The notes: generated by a model not told the origin, from the sequence alone. A DNA stretch of 39,948 bases from CAYFTL01 sp964346145 (GCA_964346145.1 CAYFTL010000019.1:1-39948), one strand, 5' to 3'. Positions 14,946 through 23,641 are shown, counted from the stretch's first letter. Program-made: numbers and translations.

Positions 14946-15686
14946 ATGCTGGAAGGAAAAGTGGCGCTGGTGACTGGCGGTTCGCGGGGCATTGGCCGGG
15001 CGATTTCTTTGAAGCTGGCTTCTTTGGGCGCAGATATTGCGGTGGTCTATGTGGGCAACGAGAAAGAAGCCAACGAAACCGTTGACCAAGTTCGCGCAAT
15101 GAACCGGAAGGCACAAGCCTATTACTGCGATGTGAGCGATTTCGAAACGGTAGAAAAAAGCATTAGCCGGGTAGTTTCGGATTTTGGCCGGTTGGATATT
15201 TTGGTTAATAACGCGGGCATCAACCGGGATAAACTGTCCATGCGCATGAACGAAGAGGATTTTGACCTGGTGGTCGATGTGAACCTGAAAGGTGCCTTCA
15301 ACACCATTCGCCATGCTTCCCCCATATTCATGAAACAGCGCAGCGGGCGCATTGTGAATATCAGCTCGATTGCCGGCCTTATGGGCAATCCGGGTCAGGC
15401 CAACTATGCGGCCGCAAAAGCTGGCATGGTGGGGTTGAGCAAAACCATCGCCAAGGAGCTGGGTTCGCGCGGCGTTACCTGCAATGTTGTAGCGCCCGGT
15501 TTCATAAAAACCGATATGACCGACGCCATGAACGAAAAACGGCTGCAAGAAGCGCTGCAGAATGTGCCCGTGCGCCGCATGGGCACGGCCGAGGACATTG
15601 CTGAAACGGTAGCCTTTTTGTGCGGAGATGGTGCGGGATACATTACTGGCGCCGTCATACAAGTGGATGGCGGACTGTATATGTAA
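14946..15686 (+). CDS. fabG: 3-oxoacyl-ACP reductase
   Basis: NADPH-dependent reduction of 3-oxoacyl-ACP. It is a short-chain dehydrogenase of 246 residues: cofactor loop TGGSRGIGRAI, NNAG motif, and catalytic Ser/Tyr/Lys in NISSIAGLMG and YAAAKAG. The sequence ends GAVIQVDGGLYM, as in most FabG proteins. It starts two bases after the fabD stop, with GGAGGAGGCG as ribosome site. Confidence 0.96.
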   Translation: MLEGKVALVTGGSRGIGRAISLKLASLGADIAVVYVGNEKEANETVDQVRAMNRKAQAYYCDVSDFETVEKSISRVVSDFGRLDILVNNAGINRDKLSMRMNEEDFDLVVDVNLKGAFNTIRHASPIFMKQRSGRIVNISSIAGLMGNPGQANYAAAKAGMVGLSKTIAKELGSRGVTCNVVAPGFIKTDMTDAMNEKRLQEALQNVPVRRMGTAEDIAETVAFLCGDGAGYITGAVIQVDGGLYM

Positions 15687-15703
15687 ATAAGGAGGTGCCC
15701 ACT

Positions 15704-16945
15704 ATGAAACGAGTGGTCATCACAGGTGTTGGGGCAATTACGCCCGTAGGCAACGATGTGACAACGTTTTGGGAGAACCTGTTGTCGGGTCAATCGAGCA
15801 TAGATTATATTATGCGATTTGACACCGAAGATTACAAAGTAAAATTGGCTGCCGAGGTTAAAGATTTTGATCCGGCAGAATATGGTATCAGCAAACCCGA
15901 TGCGCGCCGCATGGATTTGTACACCCAATATGCCATGGCGGCAGCAAAGCAGGCAGTGGAAGATTCGGGAATTATAGGCAGCGTGGCACCCGAACGCTTG
16001 GGCGTGTATGTGGGCAGCGGTATTGGCGGCATGCACACTTTTGTTGCAGAGACTCAAAAATTGTCGGAGCGTGGCCCGAGCCGCGTATCCCCTTTCTTTA
16101 TTCCGATGATGATTGGCAACATTGCGGCAGGCAGCATTGCCATTGAATACAATGCCCAAGGGCCTTGTTTACCGGTGGTAACCGCTTGTTCCACCTCTAC
16201 CCACACGGTTGGAGAGGCTTTTCGAAACATTAAGCACGGTTATTCCGAGGCGATTATAGCCGGAGGCGCCGAAGCCACGGTCGTGCCTTTGGCGATAGCC
16301 GGGTTTAGCAATATGAAAGCGCTTTCCGAATCTACCGATGTAAATGCGGCTTCGTTGCCCTTTGATGTGCGCAGAACAGGCTTTGTAATGGGAGAGGGAG
16401 CGGGAATCTTGGTTCTGGAAGAGTATGAGCATGCGAAAGCGCGGGGAGCAAAGATTTATGCGGAAGTGGTGGGCTATGGCAACACCGACGATGCCCACCA
16501 TGTGACCGCGCCGCACCCTGAAGCGATAGGCGGTGCGCGGGCGATTCGGCTGGCGGTGGAAGAAGCCGGCGGAGTCGATGGCAAGACCGTCTATATTAAC
16601 GCCCATGGAACGGGCACGCCCTTGAACGATGTGGCCGAAACCAAAGCGATTAAGCAAAGCTTGGGTGAACAGGCAGCTCGGAAGGCGCTGATAAGCTCTA
16701 CAAAGTCTATGACCGGTCATATGTTGGGCGCGGCGGGGGGCGTAGAGTTGATAGTTGCCGCGATGGCACTGAAAAACGGGATTTTGCCGCCCACGATCCA
16801 TTTGGAAGAACCCGATCCGGAATGTGATCTGGATTATATTCCTAATGAAGCACGAAAGGTTCAAGCCGATATGGCTTTGTCCATATCGTTGGGCTTTGGT
16901 GGGCACAACGCCGTGGTCGTGCTTCGCACCGAGGAGGGACAATGA
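15704..16945 (+). CDS. fabF: 3-oxoacyl-ACP synthase II (elongating)
   Basis: Condenses acyl-ACP with malonyl-ACP in chain elongation. It is 413 residues with the Cys-His-His set of KAS II: Cys in VTACSTSTHTVGEA, first His in NAHGTGTPLND and second His in SMTGHMLGAAGGVE. The start at 15704 follows AAGGAGGTGCCCACT; the frame is open further upstream into fabG, but that stretch does not look like FabF. The stop overlaps the accB start. Confidence 0.96.
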   Translation: MKRVVITGVGAITPVGNDVTTFWENLLSGQSSIDYIMRFDTEDYKVKLAAEVKDFDPAEYGISKPDARRMDLYTQYAMAAAKQAVEDSGIIGSVAPERLGVYVGSGIGGMHTFVAETQKLSERGPSRVSPFFIPMMIGNIAAGSIAIEYNAQGPCLPVVTACSTSTHTVGEAFRNIKHGYSEAIIAGGAEATVVPLAIAGFSNMKALSESTDVNAASLPFDVRRTGFVMGEGAGILVLEEYEHAKARGAKIYAEVVGYGNTDDAHHVTAPHPEAIGGARAIRLAVEEAGGVDGKTVYINAHGTGTPLNDVAETKAIKQSLGEQAARKALISSTKSMTGHMLGAAGGVELIVAAMALKNGILPPTIHLEEPDPECDLDYIPNEARKVQADMALSISLGFGGHNAVVVLRTEEGQ

Positions 16946-17409
16946 TGAAAATTCGAGAAATAAAAGCACTGGCGGAAGTGTTGGTAGAGAGCAACCTGAC
17001 TGCGCTTGAAATGGAAGAGGGAGATTTTCGCGTACGCTTAGAACGTTCGGTGGCAGCTGAAGCGGTACAACAGCCTGTTGCGTCTATTCCTACGATGGCA
17101 GTTGCGATGCCCCTCTCAAGCGAAACACCCGAGGAAATTGTGCCCAGTGGACAGGCCGCGGTGGACTTTAATAACCTGACTGAAATCCAGTCACCTATGG
17201 TAGGTGTATTTTATAGTGCGCCATCACCCGATGCCGAGCCTTTTGTAAAAGTGGGTAGTCGGGTCAAGAAGGGCGATGTGGTATGCATCATAGAGGCTAT
17301 GAAGCTGATGAATGAGATCATAGCAGAAGAAGACGGCGAAGTTGTGGACATCTGTGTGAGCAACGGAAGCGTAGTCGAATTTAGCCAAACGCTGTTCAAA
17401 CTCAACTGA
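16945..17409 (+). CDS. accB: Biotin carboxyl carrier protein of acetyl-CoA carboxylase
   Basis: Carries the biotin that shuttles carboxyl groups between AccC and AccD/A. It is 154 residues: an N-terminal helical region (KIREIKALAEVLVESNLTALEMEEGDF), a Pro/Ala/Ser-rich linker (about 40-75) and the biotinyl domain with the modified lysine in IEAMKLMNEI. Two consecutive ATG codons (16942 and 16945) are possible; the second has better spacing (seven bases) from AGGAGG. The start overlaps the fabF stop. Confidence 0.95.
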   Translation: MKIREIKALAEVLVESNLTALEMEEGDFRVRLERSVAAEAVQQPVASIPTMAVAMPLSSETPEEIVPSGQAAVDFNNLTEIQSPMVGVFYSAPSPDAEPFVKVGSRVKKGDVVCIIEAMKLMNEIIAEEDGEVVDICVSNGSVVEFSQTLFKLN

Positions 17410-17423
17410 TTTTGAGGTATAAA

Positions 17424-17846
17424 ATGGATAGAGATCAAATCAAACAGATCCTGCCCCACCGGGAGCCGATGCTGCTGGTCGATGAAGTGGAGAAGGATGA
17501 TGAAGGCGTTGCCCATGGGCGTTATACCGTTCGCGGGGACGAGTGGTTTTTGCAGGGACATTTTCCGGGCAATCCCGTGGTGCCCGGCGTGGTGCTTTGC
17601 GAGATGGTGGGCCAGGCCAGCTGTGTGCTGCTCGGCGATCATCTGAAGGGAGCCACCCCATATTATACGGGGATGGACAAGGTACGTTTCAAGCACATGG
17701 TGCGCCCGGGGGACACCCTTGAGATTGTAACCAGTATTTCCCGGGCAAAGCATCCGTTTTATTTCATCAAAGGCGAAGCTCGGGTAGATGGGAAAGTATG
17801 CGTCAGCGGAGAGTTCTCTTTTGCCTTGATGCCGAGCAAAGCATAA
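17424..17846 (+). CDS. fabZ: 3-hydroxyacyl-ACP dehydratase
   Basis: Dehydrates 3-hydroxyacyl-ACP to the trans-2-enoyl form. It is a 140-residue hotdog-fold protein with catalytic histidine in LPHREPMLLVD and catalytic glutamate in NPVVPGVVLCEMVGQ. The ATG at 17424 has GAGG seven bases upstream; an in-frame TTG at 17412 is less likely. It is the only dehydratase in the operon, and there is no fabA or fabM here, so the source of unsaturated fatty acids is not evident in this window. Confidence 0.95.
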   Translation: MDRDQIKQILPHREPMLLVDEVEKDDEGVAHGRYTVRGDEWFLQGHFPGNPVVPGVVLCEMVGQASCVLLGDHLKGATPYYTGMDKVRFKHMVRPGDTLEIVTSISRAKHPFYFIKGEARVDGKVCVSGEFSFALMPSKA

Positions 17847-17885
17847 AACAGCCTAATCTAATTATGCAGTTTATAAGCAAGGGAT

Positions 17886-17956
17886 TTGAGTAGCCATTAC
17901 AGTGCTATTCAACGCCTTTGCTTTGCCCATATAATGGCCTTACAGAGTTAAGGTCA
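17886..17956 (+). promoter_or_regulatory. Two consecutive stem-loops in the fabZ-accC gap
   Basis: The 153-base gap is the longest inside the operon. TTGAGTAGC/GCTATTCAA (17886-17912) and TGGCCTTA/TAAGGTCA (17935-17956) each form a stem with one mismatch (G-U pairable in RNA). They are followed by AGTTTAA, AGTTTTAA and AGTTCTAA in near-tandem (about 17959-17983), then the accC ribosome site. This may be a processing or attenuation site, or an internal regulatory region for accCDA. Confidence 0.4.
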
Positions 17957-17999
17957 TAAGAGTTTAAAGTTTTAAAGTTCTAAGGGGGGAGTTCCCGCT

Positions 18000-19334
18000 A
18001 TGTTTCCTAAAATTCTAATCGCCAATCGGGGCGAAATTGCAGTGCGGATTATTCGCGCCTGCAAGGAGATGGGCATTCAAAGCGTGGCGGTTTTTTCGGA
18101 AGCCGACCGGGATGCGCTGCACGTTTCACTGGCCGATGAAAGCTACTGTATAGGTCCGGCGCCTGTAGGTCAGAGCTATCTCAACATGACCGCCATTTTG
18201 AGCGCGGCGGTAGCCAGTGGCGCAAGTGCTATTCACCCGGGATATGGGCTGCTTTCAGAAAATGCACGCTTTGCTGAACTGTGCGAACAGTGCAACATCA
18301 GCTTCATCGGCCCAAAATCTGCGGTCATTTCAAAAATGGGAGATAAAGATGCGGCAAAGCGTACGATGCGCGACGCAGGAGTTCCTGTAGTTCCCGGTTG
18401 TGATTTGGTAAAGGATTTGGAGCATGCGCGGGTAGAGGCTGAGCGCATAGGCTTTCCGTTGTTGATCAAGGCGCGGGCAGGAGGCGGCGGTCGTGGCATT
18501 CGCCGGGTGAATTCTATGGATGAACTGGAGAAGGCATATTTAAGTGCCGCTGCCGAGGCTCAAAGCGCGTTTGGTGATGGAGCCGTATATATGGAGAAAT
18601 TCCTAAAGCCTGTCAAGCATATTGAAATGCAAATTTTGTGTGACCAACATGGGCATGTGGTGTGCTTGGGCGAGCGGGAATGTTCCATGCAGCGCAAAAA
18701 TCAAAAACTGATAGAAGAAAGCCCGTCACCAGCCATATCGCCTAAACAGCGGCAGGCGATGATGGATGCATCCGTCAAAGCGGCCAAGGCGGCCGACTAC
18801 ACTGGGGCGGGAACCATAGAATATCTGTTAACCCAAGATGGACAGTTTTATTTTATGGAGATGAACACTCGGCTTCAAGTAGAGCACCCGGTAACCGAAA
18901 TGGTTACCGGCATTGATTTGGTGAAATGGCAAATCCGTGTAGCTGCAGACCTCAAACTAAACTTTACCCAAGAGGATGTCCATATTCAAGGGCATGCCAT
19001 AGAGTGCCGCATTAATGCGGAAGATCCTAGTCACGGATTCCGGCCGAGCTGCGGGCAAATTGATTTGCTCCATGTACCCGGTGGCCCATGGGTACGGTTT
19101 GACACCGCACTGTATCAAGGTTATACTGTGCCGCCATTTTATGACTCTATGATTGGGAAACTGATCGTTCACGCTCATACGCGTCAAGAAGCCATACGCA
19201 AAATGCAGGCAGCCCTTTGTGAAATGGTGGTGGAAGGCGTGGAGCACACCGGAATATTGCACGAAGAGCTGATCGCAGAACCTGCCTTTGTAGAAGGCAG
19301 CTATACGACCGACTTTTTAGCGGAGAGGGGATGA
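18000..19334 (+). CDS. accC: Biotin carboxylase subunit of acetyl-CoA carboxylase
   Basis: Carboxylates biotin on AccB using ATP and bicarbonate. It is 444 residues with the ATP-grasp layout: N-terminal KILIANRGEIAVRIIRACKEMGI, glycine loop KARAGGGGRGI, HIEMQILCDQHGHVVCLGER with ECSMQRKNQK, and the active site MEMNTRLQVEHPVTEMVTG. Full length. An AAGGGGGGA site precedes the ATG. It follows a 153-base gap and runs directly into accD. Confidence 0.96.
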   Translation: MFPKILIANRGEIAVRIIRACKEMGIQSVAVFSEADRDALHVSLADESYCIGPAPVGQSYLNMTAILSAAVASGASAIHPGYGLLSENARFAELCEQCNISFIGPKSAVISKMGDKDAAKRTMRDAGVPVVPGCDLVKDLEHARVEAERIGFPLLIKARAGGGGRGIRRVNSMDELEKAYLSAAAEAQSAFGDGAVYMEKFLKPVKHIEMQILCDQHGHVVCLGERECSMQRKNQKLIEESPSPAISPKQRQAMMDASVKAAKAADYTGAGTIEYLLTQDGQFYFMEMNTRLQVEHPVTEMVTGIDLVKWQIRVAADLKLNFTQEDVHIQGHAIECRINAEDPSHGFRPSCGQIDLLHVPGGPWVRFDTALYQGYTVPPFYDSMIGKLIVHAHTRQEAIRKMQAALCEMVVEGVEHTGILHEELIAEPAFVEGSYTTDFLAERG

Positions 19335-19338
19335 GCCA

Positions 19339-20208
19339 GTGCTACCAAAAAATCTGTTTAGAAGGCCTAAAAATCAATTGGAAGGGTATGACAAATTGCT
19401 GCAAGAGCAGGCCCCGTCGGTTCCCGATGAAATGTGCGTATCGTGCCCGGAATGTAAATATATGATTTTGTCCAGTGACTTGCTGGAAAATTATTATGTG
19501 TGCCCCAAATGTGGACGCCACTTCAGGTTGGGTGCACGCCAGCGCATCGAGCTGCTGGTGGATGAGAGCAGCTTTGAGGAAATGGATGCGGAAATGACTT
19601 CCACCGACAAGCTGCAATTTCCCGATTACGAAGCCAAATTAAAGCACGCGAAGATGGATAGCCGCGAAAAGGATGCTGTGCTCACCGGAATCTGCAAAAT
19701 AGACGGACAAGCGTGTGCCATCTTTGTTATGGAACCGTATTTCATGATGGGGTCTATGGGCACTGTGGTGGGCGAAAAAATTACAAGACTGTTTGAGGTG
19801 GCGACTGACCGCGGCCTTCCGGTGCTTGGTTTTACGGTATCAGGCGGCGCGCGCGTGCAGGAAGGCACGCTCTCGTTGATGCAAATGGCAAAGACATCCG
19901 GGGCGGTCAAGCGGCACAGCGATGCGGGCAACTTGTACATTGCGGTGCTTACCGATCCTACTACAGGAGGGGTGGCGGCATCCTTTGCCATGGAGGCAGA
20001 TATCATTTTAGCCGAGCCCAAAGCGCTTATCGGCTTTGCTGGGCCGCGGGTTATTGAACAGACTATACGCCAGAAGCTGCCCGAAGGTTTTCAGCGGGCA
20101 GAATTCCAGCTGGAGAAAGGCTTTGTGGACAGCATTTGTGACCGTAGAAGCCAGCGAACTGTTTTGAACCAGCTGCTGCGCATGCACGCCAAGGGGGTGT
20201 CGGAATGA
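19339..20208 (+). CDS. accD: Acetyl-CoA carboxyltransferase subunit beta
   Basis: Together with AccA it transfers the carboxyl group from biotin to acetyl-CoA. It is 289 residues: an N-terminal four-cysteine zinc ribbon (CVSCPEC ... CPKCGRHF) and a crotonase-fold core with MGSMGTVVGEKI, FTVSGGARVQEG, DPTTGGVAASFA and IGFAGPRVIEQT. It uses a GTG start four bases after the accC stop. The end overlaps the accA ATG (ATGA). Confidence 0.95.
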   Translation: MLPKNLFRRPKNQLEGYDKLLQEQAPSVPDEMCVSCPECKYMILSSDLLENYYVCPKCGRHFRLGARQRIELLVDESSFEEMDAEMTSTDKLQFPDYEAKLKHAKMDSREKDAVLTGICKIDGQACAIFVMEPYFMMGSMGTVVGEKITRLFEVATDRGLPVLGFTVSGGARVQEGTLSLMQMAKTSGAVKRHSDAGNLYIAVLTDPTTGGVAASFAMEADIILAEPKALIGFAGPRVIEQTIRQKLPEGFQRAEFQLEKGFVDSICDRRSQRTVLNQLLRMHAKGVSE

Positions 20209-20975
20209 ACGCTTATGATCGAGTAAAAAATGCTAGGGCAAAAAATCGGGCTACGGCGACAGCATTTATCGACAAAATATTTGTGGATTTTATTGAGCTG
20301 CATGGCGATCGACGCTTTGCCGACGATGCTGCCATTGTTGCGGGGCTCGCCTGGCTCAACGAAACGCCGGTCACCGTCATCGGTATAGAAAAAGGGGTCA
20401 CGGTCAAGGAAAAGGTAAAGAGGAATTTTGGATCGGTGCACCCTGAAGGATACCGGAAGGCGCTACGGCAGATGAAGTTGGCCGAGAAGTTCAATCGCCC
20501 GGTCATTTGTTTCGTGGATACTTCGGGTGCTGCGTGCGATATGGAAGCTGAACAGCGGGGGCAAGGACAGGCGATTGCTGAGAATCTGATGGAGATGATG
20601 ACCCTTAAGGTGCCGGTAATTTCGATTCTGATTGGCGAAGGGGGAAGCGGTGGCGCGCTGGCGCTTGCGGTGGCTGACGAGGTATGGATGCTGGAAAATG
20701 CGGTGTATTCAGTGCTTTCTCCTGAAGGCGCGGCCAGCATAATCTGGAAGGATGCAAAAAAGGCCAAGGAAGCCAGCGAATGCTTAAAGTTGACGGCAGA
20801 CGACCAAAAAAAATTGGGTTGCATAGAGCGTGTATTTCAAGAGGGCGATGGCCTGGATGCCCTTTGTGAACGCCTTAAGTTGGCCCTTGAGGAAGCAATT
20901 CGGCAAATGCGCGAAAAAAGCGTGCCCGAATTGCTGGAACGCAGATATCAAAAGTATAGAAAGATTGGAGGTTAA
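20205..20975 (+). CDS. accA: Acetyl-CoA carboxyltransferase subunit alpha
   Basis: The partner of AccD. It is 256 residues, at the short end for AccA because the N-terminal helical extension seen in proteobacteria is missing, as in other Firmicutes. Recognisable motifs: DFIELHGDRRFADDAAIVAGLA, GSVHPEGYRKALRQMKLAEKF, CFVDTSGAACDMEAEQRGQGQAIAENL and IGEGGSGGALALAVADEVWMLENAVYSVLSPEGAASI. It overlaps accD by four bases, and degV follows five bases after its stop. Confidence 0.95.
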   Translation: MNAYDRVKNARAKNRATATAFIDKIFVDFIELHGDRRFADDAAIVAGLAWLNETPVTVIGIEKGVTVKEKVKRNFGSVHPEGYRKALRQMKLAEKFNRPVICFVDTSGAACDMEAEQRGQGQAIAENLMEMMTLKVPVISILIGEGGSGGALALAVADEVWMLENAVYSVLSPEGAASIIWKDAKKAKEASECLKLTADDQKKLGCIERVFQEGDGLDALCERLKLALEEAIRQMREKSVPELLERRYQKYRKIGG

Positions 20976-20979
20976 CTCC

Positions 20980-21798
20980 ATGATTACCATTGTGGTAGAT
21001 AGCTCAAGCTGTATCACCCGGGAAGATGCGCAGCGCCTTGGCGTGGTAGCGGTTCCGATGACATACAGCATGGGCGGACATAGCATTTATACCGAAGGGT
21101 TTGTCGGCGAAAACGGCATGTTTCAAACCTTGTTGTCCAAAGATCCGGTGGGTTTTCGAACATCTCAAGCGTCCATGTCTTCTTTTATGAGCACGTTTAG
21201 CGAAATTCAGAGCGCAGGGAGTCAAATACTGTGCTTGACCATATCTTCCCGCTTGTCGGGCACCTACAGCAATGCTGCGATTGCAGCGCGGGAGCTGGGC
21301 AATACCGGCATTCAGGTTGTGGATTCGTTGACTGCTGGCAGCGGCTTGTTCCTGATGGTAAAGTATGCCCGGAAATTGATTGACCAGGGCATGTCCTTGG
21401 AACAGGTTGCTCAGCAGCTGCGGGAGGCGCGGGATCAGTTTAAAATTGTGTTTTCTGTTGAAGATATGGGACCGCTGCGCAGAAGCGGTAGGCTGGGCGT
21501 TGTGCGCATGTCGGTGAGCACTATCCTCAACATCAAACCAATTTTGCGCTTTGCAAATGGTGGCATCATTTCCAGTGGCATCGCCCGTGGGTGGCACGAA
21601 CAGTTGCGCATGCTGGAGCGCGCTGTGCCGGAATACGCCCGGGAAATGATCGTGCAACATTTGGGAGCAGAGCGCAAGGCTCAAGAGCTGCAAGAACGCC
21701 TTGAGTTGCGCGGCGTTTCGGTTTCCGTTAGCACGATAGGACCGGTGCTGGGCATCCACTTGGGTTTGGGCTGTGTGGGCGTCGCCTGGCGCGAATGA
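20980..21798 (+). CDS. DegV-family fatty acid-binding protein (FakB-like)
   Basis: DegV/FakB proteins hold a single fatty acid and present it to the kinase FakA, which makes acyl-phosphate for membrane lipid synthesis. It is 272 residues: ITIVVDSSSCITRED at the N-terminus, GFRTSQASMSSF (the conserved T/S-Q that contacts the lipid head), LTISSRLSGTYSNA, QVVDSLTAGSGLFLMVKYA, and VEDMGPLRRSGRLG with ILNIKPIL. The ATG at 20980 follows TTGGAGG, five bases after accA, and the operon terminator comes next. Its place as last gene of the fab operon suits a role in fatty acid uptake or recycling. FakA is not in the window. Confidence 0.88.
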   Translation: MITIVVDSSSCITREDAQRLGVVAVPMTYSMGGHSIYTEGFVGENGMFQTLLSKDPVGFRTSQASMSSFMSTFSEIQSAGSQILCLTISSRLSGTYSNAAIAARELGNTGIQVVDSLTAGSGLFLMVKYARKLIDQGMSLEQVAQQLREARDQFKIVFSVEDMGPLRRSGRLGVVRMSVSTILNIKPILRFANGGIISSGIARGWHEQLRMLERAVPEYAREMIVQHLGAERKAQELQERLELRGVSVSVSTIGPVLGIHLGLGCVGVAWRE

Positions 21799-21855
21799 AT
21801 TTCGATTGGCAAAATTTAAAGAAGTTGGACACGGTTTTCTAAGATTTCTTCATAT

Positions 21856-21890
21856 AAAAACAGGTTCGATAACATCGAACCTGTTTTTTG
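21856..21890. terminator. Bidirectional terminator between the fab operon and the zinc-module gene
   Basis: AAAAACAGGTTCGAT/ATCGAACCTGTTTTTT, a 14-base stem with a three-base loop. It has T runs in both directions, so it can end both converging units. Confidence 0.9.
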
Positions 21891-21980
21891 CTTTATTATC
21901 TGGCAGATCGGAATTTGGCGATTTGCGAAGATTACGTTTTTCGTGCGATACGCTCAAACGGTTGAAAGATGATTCAAGCT

Positions 21981-23552
21981 TTAATCGTTTGCCTTGGGTT
22001 TCTCTGTTGCCAAAGGCGTGGGCAGCGGCGTCGCACTGTTTTTCTCGGAGCGCTCTTTTGCAGTCGGCGCAGGCGTAGGCGTAATGGCCGCATCCGTAGT
22101 TGTATCGGTTACTTTATTTAATGTGCCTGCTTGCCACTGCTGCGCATAATAATCGGCCCCACATTTTGAGCAGGGGGTGGCCCCTTGTTTTAGTGCATCA
22201 GCGATATCTGCAGGTGTTTGTTTTCCGCTTGACTGTTCACAATTGCTCAAAACATGAAAGCTCTTACTGGAATCCATCCAAATAACCAGTTCGGATTTGA
22301 GCAATTCGGCCTGGGGCGGGTTGCACACGCCACAAGCTCTGAAACCGTCGGCGATCGAACTTTCCAGCGTATATTGTTTGGCACCGTACATTCCGGAGCA
22401 ATTTTCATCCACATGGTAGGAGCGGCCTTTGCCGGGCAAACTATGCCATACCAGCATTTGGCCGATAGGCTCCGGCGTAGTATCCGGTTTTGGAACTGCT
22501 GGCGTGGGTACGACGGGCGTTGCCGTTGGGGTGGGCGTTTCTGTGGGCTGCGGCGTTGCGGGCACTGGAGTGTTTTTCGGTACCTCGGTGGGCGCAAGGG
22601 TATCTTTTTCGCTAGCGGGAATATCGGTTGTAGCTGCAGCATCGGTAGTAGATGCTTTGGTAGGTGCCTTTGTCGGCGGAGTTGTCGCTTGAACCGGTGC
22701 GCTTGTCACTTGCGAATTTGCGGCGGGGGTAATCAAAATGGCCTTTACCGGCGCTTGCGTAGCCTGCTTTTCGTTGTCGTTGCCCTGACTCCATTCCGCT
22801 GGATAGTCGACCGGTTTGCAACGGTTGCAGGGAATCAGTCCCTGCTGGGCAGCTTGCAGCAAAGTAATTTGGTGGGCGCCGCTCAATCCTTCACAATCGG
22901 ATTTGCTATGATAAAAACTGCTGTCGCCAGCTACCCATACCTTGGTTTCCTTTGTGGTTTTTTCGGTTTGTGGTTGGGTGGTGCCGGCAGCTTCAGTGGT
23001 GGTTTCATTGGTTGCGGTTGCCGGCGTATCGGGATTTTCGGTGTTGTCTGGTGTCGTGATAGCCTTTTCCGTAGGGGTTGGCGTAGCTCCTATGTTTTTC
23101 ACGAAAGTTTGAATTCGGTTGCCCACGTAACCGGCTCCGGAAACAATAGAGTCTTTCGCCGTCAGGGTAGTGTGCACAATGCCATCCATGGCCCAATTGG
23201 CAAATTCGGCTCCCGAATCGTAAATCTGAAACACTAGCTGTTTGCCGGAAGCTTGCATATTCTGTATGCGTGTATCTTCAACCGGCACGGTCATCAAAAA
23301 GGTCGATAGCAAGAAGAAACAGGCACCTGTGAATACGCTCACCAATAGCTTAATGCTGCCGCGCCATTTGATTTTGCGCAGCCACAACATGATTAGCCCT
23401 GCCGGGTAAACGATGACCAAAGAAAGCAAGGTCAATAATTTGTAAGCGACCCCCTTCTTGGCTTTTGTTTTTGGTGCACGGATTTCAGGGGATTTAAACC
23501 CTGGTCTCTTTTCTGACCGGATCATGTAATTATGATCTTTGCGGCGTGCCAT
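21981..23552 (-). CDS. Membrane-anchored protein with three Cys/His zinc-binding modules on Thr/Pro linkers (523 aa)
   Basis: Not a protein I can name. A basic N-terminus (1-36) is followed by two hydrophobic segments (about 37-58 and 68-90), a soluble stretch (91-153), then three copies of an H-x4-C-x21/22-C-x2-C module: H215/C220/C242/C245, H380/C385/C407/C410 and H433/C438/C461/C464. Each reads roughly F/Y-H-x4-C ... A-x2-x-G-x2-P/A-C-x2-C. This resembles the small Ada-type zinc domain attached to secreted nucleases and other extracellular proteins (pattern YHxxxCxxL...GxxPCxxC). Long Thr/Pro/Ala linkers (about 155-204, 265-362 and 485-523) suggest the C-terminal part is outside the membrane, although the positive loop between the two hydrophobic segments makes topology uncertain. 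It has its own promoter and an AAGGA ribosome site. Confidence 0.8.
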   Translation of the reverse strand: MARRKDHNYMIRSEKRPGFKSPEIRAPKTKAKKGVAYKLLTLLSLVIVYPAGLIMLWLRKIKWRGSIKLLVSVFTGACFFLLSTFLMTVPVEDTRIQNMQASGKQLVFQIYDSGAEFANWAMDGIVHTTLTAKDSIVSGAGYVGNRIQTFVKNIGATPTPTEKAITTPDNTENPDTPATATNETTTEAAGTTQPQTEKTTKETKVWVAGDSSFYHSKSDCEGLSGAHQITLLQAAQQGLIPCNRCKPVDYPAEWSQGNDNEKQATQAPVKAILITPAANSQVTSAPVQATTPPTKAPTKASTTDAAATTDIPASEKDTLAPTEVPKNTPVPATPQPTETPTPTATPVVPTPAVPKPDTTPEPIGQMLVWHSLPGKGRSYHVDENCSGMYGAKQYTLESSIADGFRACGVCNPPQAELLKSELVIWMDSSKSFHVLSNCEQSSGKQTPADIADALKQGATPCSKCGADYYAQQWQAGTLNKVTDTTTDAAITPTPAPTAKERSEKNSATPLPTPLATEKPKAND

Positions 23553-23605
23553 ATCATCATTCCTTCATTCTGAATCGTTGTATATGAGTAAAATCAGTTT
23601 TAAAT

Positions 23606-23634
23606 ATTATAGCATCTGAGGGCTAAACACACAA
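23606..23634 (-). promoter_or_regulatory. Promoter of the zinc-module gene
   Basis: Minus-strand TTGTGT (23629-23634) and TATAAT (23606-23611), 17-base spacer, 54 bases upstream of the ATG. Confidence 0.7.
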
Positions 23635-23641
23635 GTTTGAA

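Noticed and set aside
22480..22760. Repetitive-looking stretch that could suggest a repeat array
   Set aside because: It encodes Thr/Pro/Ala linkers. The periodicity is from codons, and no regular spacers or direct repeats of CRISPR type exist.
22254..23237. A 327-codon plus-strand ORF rich in Gly, Arg and Cys
   Set aside because: It lies opposite the Thr/Pro-rich linkers and zinc modules of the minus-strand gene. Its composition is the complement of that low-complexity sequence, and it has no ribosome site.
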